Of a stretch of DNA of 60,799 nucleotides, positions 27,671 to 36,701 are shown one piece after another. This stretch comes from Myxococcales bacterium (GTDB lineage: Bacteria; Myxococcota; Myxococcia; Myxococcales; Myxococcaceae): NCBI GenBank assembly GCA_020846875.1, contig JADLDB010000068.1:1-60799 (forward strand), read 5' to 3'. The first letter of the stretch is position 1; the number at the start of each line of letters is the position of its first letter. The translations under genes and the position numbers were made by a program. The notes below the pieces were generated by a model. It had not been told where the DNA came from. It saw only the letters and a list, made by a program, of their open reading frames with translations, and ran no database searches.

Positions 27671-30106
27671 ATGACTGAGCAGTTGCTGCTCATCGGTGGC
27701 AGTGACGACGACGCTCGCGCTGTGGGCGAGGCGCTTCGCCGCGCGGCCCGCGAGGTGACGGTGCACCGCGGCGCCAGCCTCGAGGAGGCGCGGCGGGCCC
27801 TGCCTGACCTCCCTCCGCTGTGCTGCGTGCTGGTGTCGCTGGGGCCAGCCACGGCGCCGGCCAGCCGCTGGGTGGCGCTGCTGCACGAGCAGGGCCGGGC
27901 GGGCACTCCCTTGCTGGCGCTGGCGGGCCTCGAGCAGGAAGACGGCGTCACCCGCTTCCAGAGGGACGGCGCCGACGACTGGGTGTTCCGCCCGCACCTG
28001 GCGGGGATGGCGGCCGTGTTGCTGCGCCTCGAGCGGGACAAGGCGCACCGGGAAGCGCAGGTCTCGGGCGAGCGCCGCCTGCGCGAGGCCACCGCCGAAT
28101 TGGTGGCGCTGACGCGCAGCCCCCGCTTCCGCGGTGACGAGCTGGAAGAGGCACTGAAGGAAGTCACCGAGGCCGGGGTGCGCGTCCTGGGCCTGGGCCG
28201 GTGCACTGTCTGGCTCTTCGACGACACCCGCTCGTCGCTGGTGATGACGGACGGCTATGACGCGCGCACCGGGCAGCACCAGGCGGGCCCCAGGCTGCCG
28301 GTGGCGGACAACCGCCCGTACCTCGACGCGCTGGCCAGGGAGCGCCTGCTGGCGGTGGAGGACGCCCAGCACGACGAGTCTACGCGGGTGCTGCGCGCCT
28401 CCTACTTCGAGCCCGAAGGCATCACCTCCACCCTGGACGTGGTGGTGCGGCTGCGCGGGGACATGGTGGGCGTCTTGTGCCTGGAGCACCGGGGCCCGCC
28501 GCGCCGCTGGCACGCAGGGGAAGAGGCCTTCGCCGGGGCCCTGGCCGACGTGGTGTCCCTGGCGCTGGAGGCGGCGCAGCGCAGCCGGGTGGAGTCGGCG
28601 CTGTTGCAGTCCGAGCGCCGCTTCCGCGACATCTTCCACTACAGCAGCGACTGCATCGTCCTCTACCGCGTCTCGCTGGACGGCAGCGTCTTCTGTGAGG
28701 ACCTCAACGCCGCCGCCGAGGCCGTCACCGGGCTGCGGCGCGACGCCGTCATCGGGAAGCAGGCGCAGGAGGTGCTGGTGGCGGGCTCGGCGGAGAAGCT
28801 CAAGGAGCGCTACGCCCAGTGCATCCGCGCGCGGGCGCCCGTCATCTACGAGCACAGCCTGGAGCTGCCGGCGGGCCTGCGCTGGTTCAACACCGCCATC
28901 GTCCCCCTGCTGGACGAGCAGGGCCGGGTGCAGCGGCTGGCGGCGGTGGCCCGCGACGTGACGGCCCAGCGGGAAGCGGAGTCCATGCAGCGGCACCTGG
29001 AGAGCCAGGTGGCCGAGGCGCAGAAGAGCGAGGCGCTGGGCCGGGTGGCCTCGCACATCGCGCACGACTTCAACAACCTCCTCACGGTGGTGGCGGCCCA
29101 CGCCCAGCGCCTCACCGAGCTGCCCGGCAGGCCGGCCGAGGTGTCCCAGTCCATCCTCCAGGCCACGGCGCGGGGGCGGGAGCTGGCGCAGCAGTTGCTC
29201 ACCTTCGGCCGCCGCGGGCCGGTGGAGCGCCGCCCGCTGGACGTGACGCCCCTGGTGCGGGAGACGCTCAAGCTGCTCGAGCCCACCGCCCCGCGGGTGA
29301 CGCTGCGCGCGGAGGTGCCGCTGCGCCCGGTGAAGGTGCTGGGCGACACGGGCCAACTGCACCAGGTGCTCACCAACCTGGCCACCAACGCCGTCCACGC
29401 GATGCCCGACGGCGGCACGCTGACGGTGCGCCTCGACGTGGTGGACGTGGACTACGCCTTCGCCTCCGCCCACCCGCCGCTGCAGGCGGGCCGCTGGGTG
29501 CGCCTGTCGGTGGTGGACACGGGCCTGGGCATGGAGGACGCCACGAGGAGGCGCATCTTCGAGCCCTTCTTCTCGCGCCGCGCCGACGGCCTGGGCACCG
29601 GGCTGGGGCTGGCGGTGGTGCAGTCCATCGTCACCGGGCACGACGGCGCGGTGCTGGTGGAGTCCGCCCCGGGGAAGGGCAGCGCCTTCCACGTCTACCT
29701 GCCGCTGCTGGAAGAAGAGGCGGACCGCCCCGGCGCCGGCCAGCACTTGATGCTGGTGGACGACCACCCGGGCATGGCGCGAGTCAGCGCGCGGCTTTTG
29801 GAGACGTTGGGCTACCGCACCAGCGTCTTCGACGACCCGCGCGACGCGCTGGAGGCCTTCAAGGCCGCGCCGGCCGGCTACGACGCGGTGCTGACGGACT
29901 TGTCCATGCCGCAGATGAGCGGCGAGGACTTCACCAAGGCGGTGCGGGCGGTGCGGCCGGCGGTGCCCGTCATCGTGTCCTCCGGGCTGGTGGGCAGCCT
30001 GGAGAGCGAGGAACTCAAGCGCCTGGGCATCAACGCGGTGCTGGTGAAGCCGTGGCGCCTCGAGGAAGCGGTAGCCACCCTGCAGCGCGTGTTGCCCGCG
30101 CCTTGA
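27671..30106 (+). CDS. Hybrid sensor histidine kinase / response regulator
   Basis: The 811-residue cytosolic protein contains, in order, a receiver-like N-terminal domain (1-125), a GAF domain (about 150-300) and a PAS domain (about 310-430). A HisKA domain follows with phospho-acceptor His465 in VASHIAHDFNNLLTVV, then an ATPase domain with NLATNAVHAMPDGG, DTGLGM and GLGTGLGLAVV. It ends in a receiver with Asp743 (AVLTDLSMPQMSGED) and the Lys of VLVKPW. The first receiver lacks the Asp that would be phosphorylated. No partner response regulator gene is adjacent. The stop is 4 bases from that of the convergent barrel gene. Confidence 0.94.
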   Translation: MTEQLLLIGGSDDDARAVGEALRRAAREVTVHRGASLEEARRALPDLPPLCCVLVSLGPATAPASRWVALLHEQGRAGTPLLALAGLEQEDGVTRFQRDGADDWVFRPHLAGMAAVLLRLERDKAHREAQVSGERRLREATAELVALTRSPRFRGDELEEALKEVTEAGVRVLGLGRCTVWLFDDTRSSLVMTDGYDARTGQHQAGPRLPVADNRPYLDALARERLLAVEDAQHDESTRVLRASYFEPEGITSTLDVVVRLRGDMVGVLCLEHRGPPRRWHAGEEAFAGALADVVSLALEAAQRSRVESALLQSERRFRDIFHYSSDCIVLYRVSLDGSVFCEDLNAAAEAVTGLRRDAVIGKQAQEVLVAGSAEKLKERYAQCIRARAPVIYEHSLELPAGLRWFNTAIVPLLDEQGRVQRLAAVARDVTAQREAESMQRHLESQVAEAQKSEALGRVASHIAHDFNNLLTVVAAHAQRLTELPGRPAEVSQSILQATARGRELAQQLLTFGRRGPVERRPLDVTPLVRETLKLLEPTAPRVTLRAEVPLRPVKVLGDTGQLHQVLTNLATNAVHAMPDGGTLTVRLDVVDVDYAFASAHPPLQAGRWVRLSVVDTGLGMEDATRRRIFEPFFSRRADGLGTGLGLAVVQSIVTGHDGAVLVESAPGKGSAFHVYLPLLEEEADRPGAGQHLMLVDDHPGMARVSARLLETLGYRTSVFDDPRDALEAFKAAPAGYDAVLTDLSMPQMSGEDFTKAVRAVRPAVPVIVSSGLVGSLESEELKRLGINAVLVKPWRLEEAVATLQRVLPAP

Positions 30107-30110
30107 CGCC

Positions 30111-30974
30111 TCACGGGTTGGGGGTGGTGCCGCCCATGGGCATCGCTCCGGTGCCCTCGAAGCCCAGGCCCACCCACGCGCAGAAGACTTCGTCGCGCGA
30201 GAGGAAGGCGCCGATGGAGCGCTCCGGCCGGGTGTTGTGCGCGGCGCCGAGGAAGAGGACGAGCGCCACGGTCTGCCGGAAGCGGTACGCCACCTTCAGC
30301 TCTGCGTGCACCACCGCGTCCCCGGTGAAGTCGGTGAAGCTGGGGCGCCAGCGCACGGACAGGAAGGCCTCCCACCTCGTCTGGAGCGACCGGGCGAGGA
30401 CGTCGAGGCCGACGAAGAGGCGGCCCACCACGCCCGAGGCGTAGTCGAGGGACGCGCCCACGCCGGGCGAGACGCGCACCGTCTGGAACCAGGTGCCGAA
30501 GGCGCCGGGCAGCACGGCGCGCGCGTTGGCCTCGAGGAAGCGCACGTTGGTGCCCTTGCCGAAGGCGGTGTCGGTGTGGAGCGCCATGGCGCCGAAGCCC
30601 ACCTGCGCCAACTCGGAGTCGCAGCCGCCGGCCGGCCAGAAGAGGAAGATGGCGGGGGCGCACACCGCGCCCTGCTTCTTGCCGAAGTACACCTGCTGGA
30701 GGTCGAGGAGTTGAAACGCGAAGCGGGGCGCGCGGGCGCCGCCGAGGAAGTCGAAGGTGACGGCGGAGGCCTCCACGCCCATGGCCTGCCGCACCGCCGC
30801 CGAGGCGTGGAACGCCGCCGCGGGCCCGGCGGTGCTGCCGTCCAGCGTGACGGCGACGGCGGGCAGGACGACGCCCAGGCGGGTGGGCGGGACGGACTCG
30901 CGGTCCTCGAAGAGGCCGCGGTCGAAGGGGTCCGGCTGGGCCAGCACCAGCGCTGCGAGGAGTGCAGCCGTCAC
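30111..30974 (-). CDS. Secreted, probably outer-membrane protein
   Basis: GTG 30974 gives a short signal (TAALLAALVLAQ) and about 275 mature residues of alternating strands with periodic Phe and Tyr (AELKVAYRFRQTVALVLFLG). A cysteine pair lies in GAVCAPAIFLFWPAGGCDSE. This fits a small barrel or barrel-associated protein. A longer start at 31019 exists but would lack a signal at the right place. The GTG overlaps the dipeptidase stop by 4 bases, so this is the last gene of the 30.1-33.3 kb operon. Confidence 0.65.
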   Translation of the reverse strand: MTAALLAALVLAQPDPFDRGLFEDRESVPPTRLGVVLPAVAVTLDGSTAGPAAAFHASAAVRQAMGVEASAVTFDFLGGARAPRFAFQLLDLQQVYFGKKQGAVCAPAIFLFWPAGGCDSELAQVGFGAMALHTDTAFGKGTNVRFLEANARAVLPGAFGTWFQTVRVSPGVGASLDYASGVVGRLFVGLDVLARSLQTRWEAFLSVRWRPSFTDFTGDAVVHAELKVAYRFRQTVALVLFLGAAHNTRPERSIGAFLSRDEVFCAWVGLGFEGTGAMPMGGTTPNP

Positions 30975-32635
30975 ACGATGCCCGCCAGCGCCGGCGCCCG
31001 CGCCTCGCAGGCCTTCCACATGGCGCAGAAGGCCTCGGCGGAGCGGAAGAGGGTGGCGGTGGCGTTCTCCCCCGCGGGGCCTTTGGGCATGACGTTGTCC
31101 ACGTCGAGGAGGAAGTCGGGGAGCAGCCCGTAGTGGGCGAGGCCCATTTCGTTGAAGTCGAACTGCTTGTCGCCCAGCTCATACAGCTCGAGCTGTCCGG
31201 CGGGTGAGTAGAGGACGCGCGCGCCGGGGCCGATGACGTTGCCGTCGCGGAAGCGGGGGCCGGGCTGCTTGAGCATGCCGTTGAAGTCGGTGCCCATGGC
31301 CACGCCGCCCTTCCCGGCCATCTTCTCCACCGCGTACGAGTAGCCGTTCATCCACGACAGGGAGGTGTTGCGCACGTCGTGCGGCGGCGTCACTGGAAGG
31401 CCGCCGTGGGACTTCGTGGGGCCCAGGTTGGTGATGGGCGCGATGACGCCGCCCAAGTCTCGCAGCCGCTCGAGCTGCTTCAAGGTGAGCATGCCTTCGT
31501 GGGCGATGCCGGCGAAGGTGGACGGCGAGGCCTCGGCGCGGCTCAAGGCGAGGTCCCGGAGCGCGGTGTGGCTGGAGTACAGCGGGTAGACGTGGTTCTC
31601 GGCGAGGGTGAGGGCGCCGTCGCGGGCCAGCTCGGACATGTGGTCGGTGTCGATGAGCATGCCGCGCTTCATCATCGCCTTGAGGAAGAGGTGGCCCATG
31701 GGCGTCAGGCCTTCGGCGTTGGCGCTGCAGGCGGGATTCTTCGCCGCGTAGTCCGGGTAGTCGAGCTGCACGGTGGCGGGGCGCGGCCGGCTGCGCAGCA
31801 ACTCCAGGTAGGCGTTGACCATCACCCTGGGGCCGGTGGCCTGGCCGAGCAGGTACTCCACGCCCGGCACGGCGCCGGCGCGGACGTCCAGGAAGCGGTG
31901 CTGCAGGTTCTGCCCGAGGAAGTGGTGCAGCAGGTTGAACTGGTCGTCGTAGATGGCGCAGCCGCCGAAGGCGTTGTTGGCGAGGTGGATGGGGGTGATG
32001 GTGCGCACGCCGTCGGCGTAGAGCGAGGAGAGGAGCGCCTCGATGCGGGGCAGCGAGGTGTCGGCGGCGGCGCGCCACTCGCCCAGGGTGTCCACCTCGA
32101 TGCCCAGCACCACGGCCAGCTTCCCGTTGGTGATGGCGGCGCGGGCCTGGTCGGCGGAGCTGACGACCTCCATCCACTTGTGGTGGCGGGACGCGAAGCG
32201 CTTCATCTCTGAAACCTGGGCCTTGATGGCGGCGGTGTCGGAGAGGTCGGTGCCCTGCGGGTAGTCGAACATCGAGGCCAGCAGGCGGTTGTGGACGGCG
32301 AGGGCGCAGATGAGGCGCAGGCCGCCTTCCCAGGCGCGCTTCATCCACTCGAAGTACATCTGCTGGTGCAGCACGGTGTCGTGCGCCGGCCAGTCGAACT
32401 TCGGGAAGCCGTCGCCGTGCTTCGGGTCGACGATGACGGGCAGCAGTTGCCTGAAGAGGTGCGACGGCTGGCAGCAGGGCAGCGAGTAGACCGGGTCCGG
32501 CGTGGCGGAGAGGCCGTTGTCGGGCAGGCCCCAGAAGAGGCGGCGGGTGGTGGCGCTCACCTTGATGGTGGCGCCGCCGAAGCCGAGGTGGGACATCGGG
32601 TGGCAGTGGAGGTCGGCGTACCCGAAGAGGCTCAC
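30971..32635 (-). CDS. Membrane dipeptidase family (M19-like) metallohydrolase
   Basis: The 554-residue protein has metal-ligand motifs of the amidohydrolase superfamily: DLHCHPM near residue 8, VLGIEVDTLGEW for the bridging Glu, and MLIDTDHMS. GVAMGTDFNG supplies the late Asp. Renal-dipeptidase-like enzymes hydrolyse dipeptides, often with D-residues. It is longer than the typical 350-400 residues, through insertions between strands and a C-terminal extension. No signal peptide is seen. It overlaps the genes on both sides by 4 bases. Confidence 0.82.
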   Translation of the reverse strand: MSLFGYADLHCHPMSHLGFGGATIKVSATTRRLFWGLPDNGLSATPDPVYSLPCCQPSHLFRQLLPVIVDPKHGDGFPKFDWPAHDTVLHQQMYFEWMKRAWEGGLRLICALAVHNRLLASMFDYPQGTDLSDTAAIKAQVSEMKRFASRHHKWMEVVSSADQARAAITNGKLAVVLGIEVDTLGEWRAAADTSLPRIEALLSSLYADGVRTITPIHLANNAFGGCAIYDDQFNLLHHFLGQNLQHRFLDVRAGAVPGVEYLLGQATGPRVMVNAYLELLRSRPRPATVQLDYPDYAAKNPACSANAEGLTPMGHLFLKAMMKRGMLIDTDHMSELARDGALTLAENHVYPLYSSHTALRDLALSRAEASPSTFAGIAHEGMLTLKQLERLRDLGGVIAPITNLGPTKSHGGLPVTPPHDVRNTSLSWMNGYSYAVEKMAGKGGVAMGTDFNGMLKQPGPRFRDGNVIGPGARVLYSPAGQLELYELGDKQFDFNEMGLAHYGLLPDFLLDVDNVMPKGPAGENATATLFRSAEAFCAMWKACEARAPALAGIV

Positions 32636-33303
32636 TGCGGGCGGCCCTTCTGCGCGGCGCGCGCTTCGGCGGTGAGGAGGTCGGCGGTGAGCATCAAGGT
32701 GTGGAGGCGGGAGGCCTGGGACTCGTACTCGGCGCGGGCGCGCTCGGCTTCCAGTTGCGCGAGGTCGCGCTCGGCCCTGGCCTTCTCGGCGGCGGCGGTG
32801 GCCTGGGTGGCCTCGGCCGTCTTCAGGTCGGCGTGGGCCTTGGCGACGCGCAGCTGCGCTTCCGTCTCGGCGGCGTCGCGGGCGGCGTCACGGGCCGTCT
32901 TCCCGAAGCCCAAGACGTCCTGGAACAGCTTGATGGCGCCGGCGCTGCCCCCGGCGACGACGAGGGCGGAGCAGAGGTGTTCGAGCCAGGCGGCCATCTC
33001 TTCGGGGAGCTGTCCTGACGCACCGGGCACCAGCAACGCGCGCAACACCCGCAGGTCGACGTAGCGGACCATCAAGTAGGCGACCCCGAGGGTGAAGAGG
33101 GCCTTCCCCCAACTGAGCAGGACTTCGCCCAGCATCTTCCCCTTCGCCGCGGCGCCTTCCTTCGGTGGCTCCTGCCAGTCGGGGCGCTGCTTCGCGATGA
33201 ACAGCGGCAGGCGGACTTCGAAGATGAAGGCCAGCGCGCGCTCCAGCACCAGCGACAGCACTACGAGCCGGAACAGCTCGCGGATGACAGGCACCTGCTC
33301 CAT
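32632..33303 (-). CDS. Membrane protein with C-terminal coiled coil
   Basis: ATG 33303 gives 223 residues. Hydrophobic segments lie near residues 8-30, 65-85 and 108-125, followed by a long Ala/Glu/Arg coiled coil (about 135-210, ARAERDLAQLEAERARAEYE). It is probably an inner-membrane anchor with a cytoplasmic coil. Function unknown. First gene of the operon, overlapping the dipeptidase gene by 4 bases. Confidence 0.7.
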   Translation of the reverse strand: MEQVPVIRELFRLVVLSLVLERALAFIFEVRLPLFIAKQRPDWQEPPKEGAAAKGKMLGEVLLSWGKALFTLGVAYLMVRYVDLRVLRALLVPGASGQLPEEMAAWLEHLCSALVVAGGSAGAIKLFQDVLGFGKTARDAARDAAETEAQLRVAKAHADLKTAEATQATAAAEKARAERDLAQLEAERARAEYESQASRLHTLMLTADLLTAEARAAQKGRPQ

Positions 33304-33386
33304 GCGTCCCCTCCCGGTGAAGGAGGAGGACTCTACCCGCAGCCATCGGGTGCTCCCAAGCCGCCGCCGACACCTGCAGGAGTGGT

Positions 33387-34904
33387 TCAACGCTCGAAGT
33401 CCACGCCCACGCCCGCCGAGGCGGTGACGCCCCGCACCAGCGAGCCGTCGGGCTGCGGGAAGAAGGCCGTCCCTCCGCTGCCCATCAGGTAGAACGACTT
33501 GAAGAGCCGCGCCCGCAGGCCCAGGTTCAGGTGGTACCGGCTCGCCTGCCCCAGCCCGATGGCCGAGAAGCGCGCCTGGCCCACCAGCCACGAGCCCAGC
33601 AGGTTCAGGTTCAACGTCGAGTCGAGGTCCGTCCTGTCGTACAAGAAGTACTCTGCCGCCACCTCGATGGTCGCCGCCGTGCCGACCGCCAGCTTGAACT
33701 CCCCGTAGAAGGAGAAGTTGCCGGGCAACAGCGCGTCCGCCTGCGGCGCCGACGAGAAGCCCACGTCGGAGAAGCGAGACAGCTCGTACGTCGGCCCGAA
33801 GTACCCCTGCCGGAAGCCGCCGCCCTGGCGCCGCGCCTCCACCTTGGCGGAGATGCCGAGCTCCTTCACCGTCGCGTCCACCGCCGCGCCCAACTCGAAG
33901 CCGATGTCCGCCCGCTCGTCCACCCGCGTGCCGAAGCCCGCCACCAGCATCAGCCGCAGGGTGGAGTTGCGCAGCACCACCGCCGAGCCGTCCACCTGCA
34001 GCAGCGTCACCTGCCGCATCGCGATGCGGTCCATGTTTGGATCCGGCCGGTACGGCAGCCCCGCCCGCGCCGCGTCGTGGGCAATCTGGAAGGACACCAG
34101 GTAGCGGTCCTTCACCTCCGGGCTGGACGAGAAGACGCGCCCCAGGTCCAGCGTCACGTCCCCCGCGAAGAGCCGCCCCCCGAGGATGTCGCTGACGAAG
34201 AACTCGCTGCGCACCGGGCCCAGCACCAGCACGACGTTCCCGTACGCCGGGTGGTAGTCCTCGCTGCCCTGGTTGGTGTAGCGGTTGATGAGGTGGCCGT
34301 GCCCCAGCGTCTTCTTCCGCAAGAAGCCGCCGCGCACGTAGAAGGGGCTGGAGTCGGGCGCGATGCGCAAGGACTGGATGAGCTGCCCGAAGTCCGAGCC
34401 CTCGTCCCAGTCCGGCCGGCGCAGCACCCCGCCGAGGTCGTCGTTGTCCGGCCCGGTGTCCACCACCCGCAGCCGGAAGGTGGGGCCCAGCTCCACCGAG
34501 AAGTCCTCGCCCACCGCGAAGCTGCCCACCGGCCGCAGCACCGCGAAGGCGTCCATCCCGTTCGCCCCGTAGCCCGACGGCAGCACCGCCACCTCCGCTT
34601 CCGCCGCGCCGCGAATCTTCACCGGGCTGGGCGGCTCGCCCGCGTCCACCTCCTCGAAGCCCGCGTCCGCGTCGAAGGGAATGGCGTGCGCCCCCAGCGT
34701 CACGCCGCCGTCGGGCAAGGCTTCCGGCGGGTAGTACACCGCGCCCGCGTCCGAGTCCTTCGTGGGGCCCGAGAGGAGTGGATCCTCCACCGCCGCCGCG
34801 CCCGCCGCGCCCGGGTCTGCCAAAGCGCCCGGGGCGAACTCCACGGACAGGCCCACGCCGCCGTCGGACGCCGCCAGGGCAGCGGAGAGGAAGACCGTCA
34901 GCAT
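33387..34904 (-). CDS. Porin-like outer-membrane protein
   Basis: A short signal (LTVFLSAALAAS) is followed by a Ser/Asp/Gly/Pro-rich segment with DAG-type spacing (DSDAGA, DADAGFEEVDAGE). After it come about 400 residues of amphipathic strands ending in TASAGVGVDFER. Strand content and length fit a 16-18 strand barrel, perhaps carrying out uptake or adhesion. No precise family assigned. The Asp-Ala-Gly stretch is like the linkers of other surface proteins here. Confidence 0.7.
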   Translation of the reverse strand: MLTVFLSAALAASDGGVGLSVEFAPGALADPGAAGAAAVEDPLLSGPTKDSDAGAVYYPPEALPDGGVTLGAHAIPFDADAGFEEVDAGEPPSPVKIRGAAEAEVAVLPSGYGANGMDAFAVLRPVGSFAVGEDFSVELGPTFRLRVVDTGPDNDDLGGVLRRPDWDEGSDFGQLIQSLRIAPDSSPFYVRGGFLRKKTLGHGHLINRYTNQGSEDYHPAYGNVVLVLGPVRSEFFVSDILGGRLFAGDVTLDLGRVFSSSPEVKDRYLVSFQIAHDAARAGLPYRPDPNMDRIAMRQVTLLQVDGSAVVLRNSTLRLMLVAGFGTRVDERADIGFELGAAVDATVKELGISAKVEARRQGGGFRQGYFGPTYELSRFSDVGFSSAPQADALLPGNFSFYGEFKLAVGTAATIEVAAEYFLYDRTDLDSTLNLNLLGSWLVGQARFSAIGLGQASRYHLNLGLRARLFKSFYLMGSGGTAFFPQPDGSLVRGVTASAGVGVDFER

Positions 34905-34922
34905 CGGCTGCGCAGCGTAGCG

Positions 34923-35336
34923 CTACTTCGGCATCGCCAACACCAACCACAACTCTCCGGCGTCGTGCGCGCCGCCCTGCACGTACAGCGACTTGCCCCG
35001 GCCCAACTGGTACGTCGTCTCGGTGGGCGGCAGCTTCACCCGCACCGTGGCCACGTCATTCTTCAAGGACTCCAGCACCAATTCGGCCACCTTCTTGTTG
35101 GGCAACTCCACCGAGGCGGGCTTCTTCGACAGCTCCAGCTTCTTCGCGGACAGGAGCTTGAGGGTGCCGTACTTCACCCGCTGGCCCAGCGTGACCTGCA
35201 TGCCTTCCAGGCCCTTGTCCACCGCGCCCGGCGCCGTCGCCGCGTACACCACGTCGGCCTGCACCGGCACCTTCGCGTCCTCGGCCAGAGCGGACAGCGC
35301 GGTCACGGCCAGCGCCACGCACACCAGGCGCATCAC
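34923..35336 (-). CDS. Small secreted protein in the sigma-factor operon
   Basis: A signal peptide (MMRLVCVALAVTALSALAE) precedes a 118-residue domain with repeated Lys/Leu strands (KLLSAKKLELSKKPASVELP) and GKSLYVQGGAHDAGELWLVL at the end. There are no catalytic motifs. It overlaps the anti-sigma-like gene by 4 bases, so it is made together with it. It may sense a periplasmic signal for that regulator; this rests on context only. Confidence 0.7.
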   Translation of the reverse strand: MMRLVCVALAVTALSALAEDAKVPVQADVVYAATAPGAVDKGLEGMQVTLGQRVKYGTLKLLSAKKLELSKKPASVELPNKKVAELVLESLKNDVATVRVKLPPTETTYQLGRGKSLYVQGGAHDAGELWLVLAMPK

Positions 35337-35944
35337 AGGTCTCCCTGGCGCTTCTCGGGCTCCTGGTTGAGCTCCTCTTCGCTGCTCTCGTCGCCCTTCT
35401 TCTTCTTCTTGCCGCCGTCGGGGGACTTGTCCTTGTCGTCCGCCACCACCCAGATGACCGCGTCGCCGTCGTCCGTCTCCATCACCACCGGGCGCACCGG
35501 GGCGTCGGAGTCCACCGCCACCGTCTGCACCTCCACCCGGTCCGCGCCGTAGCCCGCCGGCAGCCCCGCCCCCAGCTTCATCGCCACCGGCACCGCGATG
35601 GCGATGGCCGCCGCCGCCCCCACCATCGCCGCCACCATCGGCCCGCGCTGGTACTGGAACAGCTCCCCCAGGCTGATTCTCAGGCGCGTGAAGAAGGGCA
35701 GCTTCTCGGGGGTGAGCTGGCCCATCACCGCGTCGGTGAAGCCCTTCCAGTCCACGCCGTCGCCCTGCATCTCCAGCGCGTGCCGCATCAGCGCGTCCCC
35801 GGCGCGGAAGTCCGCCACCTGCGCGGCCGACTCCTTGCTGTTGGCCAGGTGCTGCTCGACCTGCTGGCGCTCCTCAGGCGTCAATTCGCCGTCGACGTAG
35901 GGCGACAGCAAGGGGAGGAATCTTTCGCGAGCAGGGTTCTTCAT
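35333..35944 (-). CDS. Putative anti-sigma factor lacking zinc ligands
   Basis: ATG 35944 gives 203 residues. The N-terminal 50 residues follow the anti-sigma zinc-finger layout (SPYVDGELTPEERQQVEQHL), but the usual C-x-x-C after the His is replaced by NSKES, so it cannot bind zinc in the usual way. A membrane helix near residues 105-130 (VAAMVGAAAAIAIAVPVAMK) places the rest outside; the C-terminus is charged and Lys/Glu-rich. It lies 54 bases after the sigma gene and should hold that sigma factor at the membrane. Confidence 0.8.
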   Translation of the reverse strand: MKNPARERFLPLLSPYVDGELTPEERQQVEQHLANSKESAAQVADFRAGDALMRHALEMQGDGVDWKGFTDAVMGQLTPEKLPFFTRLRISLGELFQYQRGPMVAAMVGAAAAIAIAVPVAMKLGAGLPAGYGADRVEVQTVAVDSDAPVRPVVMETDDGDAVIWVVADDKDKSPDGGKKKKKGDESSEEELNQEPEKRQGDL

Positions 35945-35998
35945 GACGTGCCTCACTGGCTGCCGACGCGCGGCCACCGCGCTTATTCGGCAGGGGAA

Positions 35999-36628
35999 TT
36001 ACTCCGAGCCTACCCCCGCCTTGGATTCGTCCAACTCCAGGTATTCACCCAGGATTTTCTGCATCTTGAGCCGGGCGTGGAAGAGCCGGGACATCACCGT
36101 GCCCTTGGGGATGTCCAGGGTGCGGGCCAGGTCCTCGTAGCTCATGCCTTCCACCTCGCGCAGCAGCAGGATTTTCCGGTGCGCCTCGGGGATCTGGTGG
36201 ATGGCGGCGGTGATGCGGTCGGCCAGCTCTTTGCGAAGCGCAGACTTCTGCGGGTTGGTGCCCAGCCGGGTGCCCAGCGCGCCCAGGTTGGCCTCGGAGG
36301 TGTCGTGGGCGATGCCTTCGTCGAACTCCACGTGCTCGTCGCCCTTCGAGCCCTTCTTGCGCAGCACGTCGATGCAGATGTTGACGGTGATGCGGTAGAG
36401 CCACGTGTAGAAGCTGGCGTCGCCCTTGAAATGGTCGAGGTACCTGTAGACCTTGACGAAGGCCTCCTGGGCCACATCGCGCGCCTCTTCGCGGTCCTTC
36501 AGCATGCCGACGGCGACCGCGTACACCTTGCGCTGGTAGCGCTCGACGAGCAGCTTGAACGCGCGCTGGTCTCCGGTGCGGACGCGCTGGACGAGCGTGA
36601 GGTCGTCGGTGGCCAAAGCGCCTGGCAC
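35999..36628 (-). CDS. ECF RNA polymerase sigma factor, RpoE-type
   Basis: Region 2 (about residues 25-95) reads QRKVYAVAVGMLKDREEARD and FYTWLYRITVNICIDVLRKK. Region 4 (about 145-195) reads IPEAHRKILLLREVEGMSYE then LARTLDIPKGTVMSRLFHAR. GTG 36628 is chosen because GGAGAG lies 10 bases ahead; a TTG at 36667 is an alternative. The sequence resembles the myxobacterial RpoE1 protein from memory. The operon order sigma / membrane anti-sigma-like / secreted protein suggests an envelope-stress or behaviour-related signalling unit. Confidence 0.92.
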   Translation of the reverse strand: MPGALATDDLTLVQRVRTGDQRAFKLLVERYQRKVYAVAVGMLKDREEARDVAQEAFVKVYRYLDHFKGDASFYTWLYRITVNICIDVLRKKGSKGDEHVEFDEGIAHDTSEANLGALGTRLGTNPQKSALRKELADRITAAIHQIPEAHRKILLLREVEGMSYEDLARTLDIPKGTVMSRLFHARLKMQKILGEYLELDESKAGVGSE

Positions 36629-36701
36629 CGTACCATGGCTCTCCGAGAGGGCCGCGATTTCGTTCAAGCGCCGCGCCGCAGGCTGAGCCACACTGCGCCG
36701 C

